Shown piece by piece: positions 58,401 to 64,000 of a stretch of DNA of 64,000 nt. The stretch is from assembly GCA_026929865.2 (NCBI GenBank), contig CM049395.1:34575501-34639500 (forward strand), read 5' to 3'. The stretch comes from Hyperoplus lanceolatus. Its lineage: Eukaryota; Chordata; Actinopteri; Uranoscopiformes; Ammodytidae. Below the pieces are notes generated by a model. It saw nothing but the letters and a program-made list of their open reading frames with translations, had not been told where the DNA came from and made no database searches. Every line of letters begins with the position of its first letter. The first letter of the stretch is position 1. A program made the translations under genes and the position numbers.

Positions 58401-61400
58401 AGAATACATTGGAGATTTTTTTGGAAATCTTTATAGTCTTGAGTCAAGCCTTATCTGGTTACCTGTATTCTGCAGAGCCCTGGTGAAGCCTGGAACCCTT
58501 AAAGTGATACTGTGCTGATGAAATATTCTGCGATATGCCTCCTCCTTGGAGCAGGGCTATGAAAGAATAATCTCTTGTAAGCATTTTTTTTAAAGGTGAA
58601 GAAGATAGCGCTTTCAAAACTCTGTGTGAATAGCAAATACATAGAAACTTCCTTATAAAACCCAAATTAGAGACACACCTCACACAGGGGGGATGGCCTG
58701 CATTGTAGTAATTTTCTCCCAGTTTGAAAACGCCATCCATCTATTCTGTTTTATCAGCTCAGAATGGGGGCTTGGAGATTGGCGGATGGAGAGGTGAGGG
58801 TGCAAGCACACAGGTACTGTATGTTTTATTGATCAGGCACACGGTGGGTGAAAGCCCGTGAACATGAGAATGAATAATGCATGAGACCAGGGGAAAGGAA
58901 ACAGAGATCTGCTGGAGCACTGGGGTGAATTTGAGAGGCAACCGAGGGGACAGAGAGGAGACGCCTGGGTTTGGAGAGAGTCTGTTGTGTTGTAAGCGAA
59001 CCATTCTTACTGTGTAATGGAGTCAATCAGGCATCCTGAGCTTGTGTTTGAACTGGTGCACACACACAGCAGCGAGAGGTTCACAGCCTTCTGCATGCCT
59101 GTGAACTGATTGCAGGTGTTTTTTTTTCACTCTTGGCTTGTCCCATTTCTTTCCATTCACGCTGCTCCACTCTGACCATCGTTGGATTATGAGAAAATGG
59201 GCTAGGGGCAGCAACATGTAGAGTATATAAAAAGGCCTCCAATCCATTTTAATTAAGAGCAACACACCCATACTGAAAGTGATACAAAAGAACACCAAAT
59301 TCCGAAACATCACAAAAGGGTATTTTGCGTTTTTTATTTATTTTGAATTTTTTGTTTTTGTTTATTTTTAGTGCTTGTTTTGCCTGTTTGCAGTCCTACT
59401 GTATTCAGGAATACATCCATGACTGTGACTCCGACTTCTTATATTTAAGTGTATCTAGGCCATATGAACCGATATCTTTCAATGTCTACATTGTTTGTAT
59501 TGATCAACGAGTGGTATTCAAGCCTAATTGCCACCAACACAATAAGAGTTTTTCTTGCTGTCACCAAGGGGCTTGAGGTTGTACATTGTCTTTTACATTT
59601 ATCGTTTTCATTTATGGTTTCGTAATGTGAGAACTGTGAAGCCTTTTAAGACTAGATGGGTTAAGGGGCTGCACACATAAAATTGAGTTATACCTTAATG
59701 ATAACAACGCTGAAACGCTGCATGAAAATGAAAGGTGTCTAAAGGGTCCAGAGGTTATATCTGAGCAAACACTCAAAATCGATATGTGAAAAGCTGGAGA
59801 CATTTGGTTTGGAGTGAAGAGGTCTGAGGAAATAGTCTACATCCATCTTGGCATTTTAAAACTAGATGTGAGAATGAGGTATCTCTTAAGTGAGAGTAAA
59901 GCAAACACATAAGCCTGTATAGATATTGCTGTAGCAGGTCCATGGGTCCAGGCCCATCAGCCGAACTGACACTAGAGATATGGCTTCCAATAGAGCAAAT
60001 TTGTCCTCACATTACAGAGCCTTACCAACTGTGATCTCACACAATTTGCAGCCCCCCCCTCTTTTTTTTTTTCCCCTTTTTGGAAGGGGGGGTTTTTAAA
60101 TGTTGGAGAAATGGGGAGGAGCTCATTTCAGGTATTGTGTTGTTTTGTTTGTTGTTCTTTGGAAAGAGGTGTAAAAAAAAATACGCCACACATTTTTTTT
60201 TGTGCAGATGGGTAAAACAGTCTTTGATGAATCTTGAAATAGCATCAGAGCAGCGGTAAAGTAATATGGAAGACTGTGGGTCCAAGATCAGCAGATATTT
60301 ATTTTAGCAAAAATGGATGCCTTGCTCTCTGCACTGCCAATGTAACGGTAGTACATTAGAAGCAACACCGGGGGCCATTTGTAAAGTTCATACCTAAGTA
60401 ACCAGATATTTGCAAACAAGTTGTTAGATCATGATTGTTTCTGTGACCTTTCAGCAAACTTAGCTGACAAACTGATTATTTCAGTCACCACTGACGACTG
60501 CTCCACTGCTAAAAGCTACAGATTCGGCCTGTAATATGGTGCTATTCATTGTCAGTTCACTTTTGTAAATTCTGTGGTGAAGCTTTGTTCATGTTTTGAA
60601 CACGTCTAGTTGGAGCATTTTAGTGTTAACACCTTTTTCGTGTTTTCAAAGCCGGTCTTGTTAATGTGATGGCTGAACACTGAACAATAACTGTCATTTT
60701 TTAACATAACTGTGTGTCTATTTTAGAACAACACATTTGTCACTTTTTAGCACAAAACATAGTGTGTTAAACGCAGCATATGTAGGGAAACTATTAGGAA
60801 AGATGTTCTATTTATTAGGCCTCCAAATGGAATGTAAAAATCCTGCCTGTCCCAGCACCACCTATTGACTGATGCGTACCATTTCTTAGTCTGACTTCAG
60901 GGGCAGAATTGAAACGTTTCCCACATATTTGATTGCTCTGGGACTTTTGCTCTCTCTCTCTCTAGTCCAGATTGTTTGAGGGCTGAAACAAAAGAGAATA
61001 AATAAAATAAAGAGTTCCAGGACCTGCAGGGCTTTCAGACTTCTGAAAACACCTCTTAAAGCCATTTTTTTCCCTATGGGGCTATTTAATCAAAGTCTGT
61101 CGCTGGTGTACTTACAGTCTGAGATTATACTTGACGGCCCAAAGGTGGCAGGAAAAGGGAACTCAACAAGTTACACAAGGGCCAAAGAGTGCTTCAGAGA
61201 CTGAAGGGTGAATCTCTGTCATCTGGGCTCTGATTGGGGTTGGGAGGGATGTTGCCCCAGGCGAGTCTAGAGGATCCTGCTACTGCTTCATTTAAATTCT
61301 TCCAACAGAACTGTTTTTTTTAAAACTGTGTTTGGTGCAATTCTCATGCTCCACATAGTAAATCCACAAAGTAAAATAATCCACATGTTCCACAGTGCAT

Positions 61401-62792
61401 AAAGTGGCCTTTCAGTACATGTATCTAATTAATGCCTAATTGCCTGGTGTGGGACAATATTTTAACGACTCAAGCGTGTCTCGCCAGAGGGACTTTTTAA
61501 ATAAATGTCCTCCATCCAGGCCTGGTTCTACAGGGGTGCATAAATATGTGCACCCACAATTGAATTATTTGTACCCTCTATTGAAATAAGGAAGGAGTGA
61601 GACATGGTATAAATACAGTATAACAATAATGATAATATAATTTTTTAATCACATTTTTTCCCACTAAAATCAGGTGCGCTTGACCTGTGCCATTGTGTGC
61701 GTCATTTGCTATATGCATGCACACCAGTGACACTGAACTTCTGTATAGGCTGCTGCTAGCCAATGCATTTGTAGATAATGGATATCCGAAAAAGGTTAAA
61801 TCCACCATCACCAATCACCAGCAACACTGCATCTCCTGCAGACAACAGCAACATGACGGATGGGGATGCATTTGGTCTGTTGTGGATTAGCACTTTGTTT
61901 TTCTGTATGTGATGACGTCTTTTAGGATGAACTCAATGTGACTAGTTTGAATGATTAGTACGGACTGCATGAATTATTTCAGTAAAGCATTTTTAACACA
62001 CTTGAAATGTTCTCTTTTGCTTGGTTTGAAAACATAAAAAAGGCCATAATCTTTTCATTGAGGACCTTAACATAGATGCTTTTTTTCATTGCTGTTGCTG
62101 TCCACTGTGGCTAGCATAAACCAACTACCGGTGCACCCACTCTAATCTCAAAAGCACCCCTGGTCATTTTGTTCTGGCACAGGGTCTACCTTTGTCCCTC
62201 CTTTCTCTTTCATCTGGTACCTCAGGCATAAGCACAGCAGGATAACACACACAACCCCTTCAGCTTTACCAGTTTGAGGAATGACAAGATGACGTGCGCT
62301 TTTTAAGTAGAGCCAAAAACATTTAATAATACACACCATCGCAAAGAGATACATGCACTTGCAGCACTTTCCCAAAACTGTAGCTCTGATTTTTCAAAAC
62401 ACATACAAACCATTAAAATAACTTAAAACAAAACATATATTTAAAAAGAAGAAGAAAAAAAATACACGTTTTTTTATACACGTTCATAATACTGCTTCGT
62501 AAAATGTATCACAAAAAAGTAGCTTTTTTGACACGCAGCAAACCATATAGGAACCAACTCAGTAATTACAATGACACTGACTGTGCTTGTTTGAAAGTTA
62601 GCGGAAAGACGTGTGTGTGGGAACTGTTGGACATCAGAGAGGGAATGTCACAGAGAGGACGTTGGAAAGAAGAGTCTTTTGGTGGGAAGAGGAAGACAAG
62701 GAGGAAGAGGACGGTGGGTCTATATCGGTCCCTCTGTGATGAGGAACAACACAAAGTGTGTGTTGAAGGGCAGGCGAGGGCGAAGGCGAGGG
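55094..62792. other. Intergenic region / tspan4-like 3' flank
   Basis: 7.7 kb without a recognisable gene. It includes a TG repeat at 55443-55489. The part just left of 62793 should be the 3' UTR of the minus-strand tetraspanin, but I find no convincing complementary AATAAA near it and do not place its end. Confidence 0.45.
55443..55489. repeat. (TG)n microsatellite
   Basis: About 23 TG units, intergenic. Confidence 0.96.
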
Positions 62793-62861
62793 CTAGGCGT
62801 AGAAGGTCTCCACTTTCACTGCCTGACAGAACATCGTCATGGAGAAGACCAGGCCCAGGAT
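62793..62861 (-). CDS. tspan4: Last coding exon of a tetraspanin, tspan4-like
   Basis: On the minus strand, after a GTGTACAG acceptor, 22 codons read ILGLVFSMTMFCQAVKVETF then YA and TAG. This matches the end of the fourth transmembrane helix and cytoplasmic tail of TSPAN4, whose recalled end is CQVVKADTYCA; other tetraspanins end differently. Tetraspanins are four-pass membrane organisers; TSPAN4 is linked to migrasome formation. The acceptor is preceded by a long TG tract (minus sense). Upstream exons are not seen between 62862 and 64000, so the preceding intron exceeds 1.1 kb and the rest of the gene is beyond the window. The gene is convergent with ddb1. The paralogue (a or b copy) cannot be assigned. 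Confidence 0.75.
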   Translation of the reverse strand: MLGLVFSMTMFCQAVKVETFYA

Positions 62862-62867
62862 CTGTAC

Positions 62868-62941
<74 letters not shown>

Positions 62942-64000
62942 AAAGAGAGACATAAATCAGCTGTTAATTGGGTTCAGATGTCCATGTGTAAAGCCACAGT
63001 AAATATAAAAAGGAACTCTTTTATCCGTTTGACACATCTGTGTAGTATAACGTACATCTGTTTGACAGATAAATGCCAAAAGGATTAATTTTCCTCATAC
63101 CATTACATCCAGATCTCATTAAGTTTATTGCGTTGATAACAATAGGCAGAGTGTCCACACAATCCAATCTGTGCGCTATTCATTTAGTATAAGATATGCA
63201 CAGATTGGAGGTGGAGGAGGCTGTTCTTCTTTATTAAACTTTGTATCTTTTCTTCAGCATCTCAATCAAATCTCTATCTAGTGAATACTGATGTTCATGT
63301 TTATTTGGTTACAACAAAAAAGCTTTTCAGAGTCTTTTTTAATCTATCCATCTACCCAGTGAAGTGTAAATACAAACATACACCATTTAAATGCTTCTCC
63401 TTTGGAATTTCAGTATGTTCACAAAAGACGGGGGTGCTGTGTGCCAGTAAAGCCAACAGGCAACCTTTAGTTGGATCTTATATTACCTTCTTTGTTATCG
63501 TTCAGTTTTAAATGAAAATTTAGCCAAAGCAGAGCTATTGTCATTAAACCTTGTTTTGTGGTGATTTGGTCCGATGACACCATGATTATTAAAATAGCCA
63601 GTGTGAATGAGAACATATATGCCATGAGTTGGGCTGCATTAAAACGCAGTACACGTGTAGGTGAGAGCTGGAGGAGACTGAATGAAGAGTGAGTGTGCTG
63701 TCTGTCAGCAGAGTAATCAGCTGTGTCTATTGCTGTCACAGGCAGGAAGGTTAAGAAGACAAACTCCTTTGGTCTCAGACGTTTCCCGTAATCGATCATT
63801 TTCGATGCAAATGTAGCAAATAACACGGCATAGCTGCTGTCATTTAAGTGACAATGAAGAACTTTGAGTTTGAGTTGTTACTAAACTAGCGCTTGCTCTC
63901 CTCAAAATCTTACTATGTGCGTTTATTTAATAAAACTAAAACATTTTTATTTGTAACTAGATCTCTATCCTGTGTATAGCTTTTAGCAATATTTTTTACT
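62862..64000 (-). other. tspan4: Last intron of the tspan4-like gene (partial)
   Basis: On the minus strand this lies directly upstream of the last exon. No tetraspanin large-loop exon with CCG motif is visible, so the intron extends beyond the window. It contains the CA repeat next to the acceptor. Confidence 0.6.
62868..62940. repeat. (CA)n microsatellite next to the tetraspanin acceptor
   Basis: CA repeat with single CG interruptions; in the minus-strand transcript it reads UG and ends about ten bases before the acceptor. Confidence 0.95.

Noticed and set aside
62566..62943. 125-codon minus-strand frame
   Set aside because: Wrong frame relative to the tetraspanin exon; half of it is translated TG repeat.
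62504..63088. 194-codon plus-strand Arg-rich frame and the overlapping 129-codon frame
   Set aside because: They run antisense across the tetraspanin exon and through a CA repeat; low-complexity and not conserved.

Overview
The window is vertebrate nuclear DNA, almost certainly from a ray-finned (teleost, probably percomorph) fish. The evidence is a spliced gene with vertebrate-like exon structure, long CA/TG and AT microsatellites, several Tc1/mariner elements of fish type, many hAT-like and TTAA-flanked MITEs, and a tRNA-derived SINE. No operons, CRISPR arrays or prokaryotic features are present.

The dominant gene is ddb1 (DNA damage-binding protein 1, the large WD40-type adaptor of CUL4 ubiquitin ligases) on the plus strand. 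Twenty-one coding exons lie between 1629 and 47757. They sum to 2661 bases (886 codons plus stop), which matches residues 255-1140 of a 1140-residue DDB1. By analogy with the 27-exon mammalian gene they are exons 7-27. The promoter and first six exons lie upstream of the window. All phases join without a gap. Intron 25 is a minor-spliceosome (U12-type) AT-AC intron with a textbook donor and branch site. Two candidate poly(A) signals follow the stop.

The ddb1 introns carry nearly all of the mobile DNA: Tc1-like copies in introns 9, 14, 21 and 26; a DD37E-type Tc1/mariner relative in intron 9 with a fold-back derivative in intron 14; hAT-like elements with intact 8-bp target duplications in introns 7, 13, 19 (two) and 22, plus a decayed relic in intron 9; an L2-like LINE fragment nested in one intron-19 hAT element; a SINE in intron 14; and several TTAA-flanked MITEs. 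The intron-22 hAT copy inserted exactly at a ddb1 5' splice site, and its target duplication is the donor sequence itself.

From about 48.4 kb to 62.8 kb I see no coding gene, only microsatellites, a perfect 56-bp x3 minisatellite and a MITE pair. At 62793-62861 on the minus strand is the last coding exon of a tetraspanin, best match TSPAN4, convergent with ddb1; its other exons lie beyond the right edge.

I did not find a clearly new biological system. The strongest observations are the transposon-duplicated splice donor, the AT-AC intron, a Tc1 element rebuilt as a 570-bp snap-back, and a deleted Tc1 copy that still encodes the DNA-binding start joined in frame to the transposase tail.
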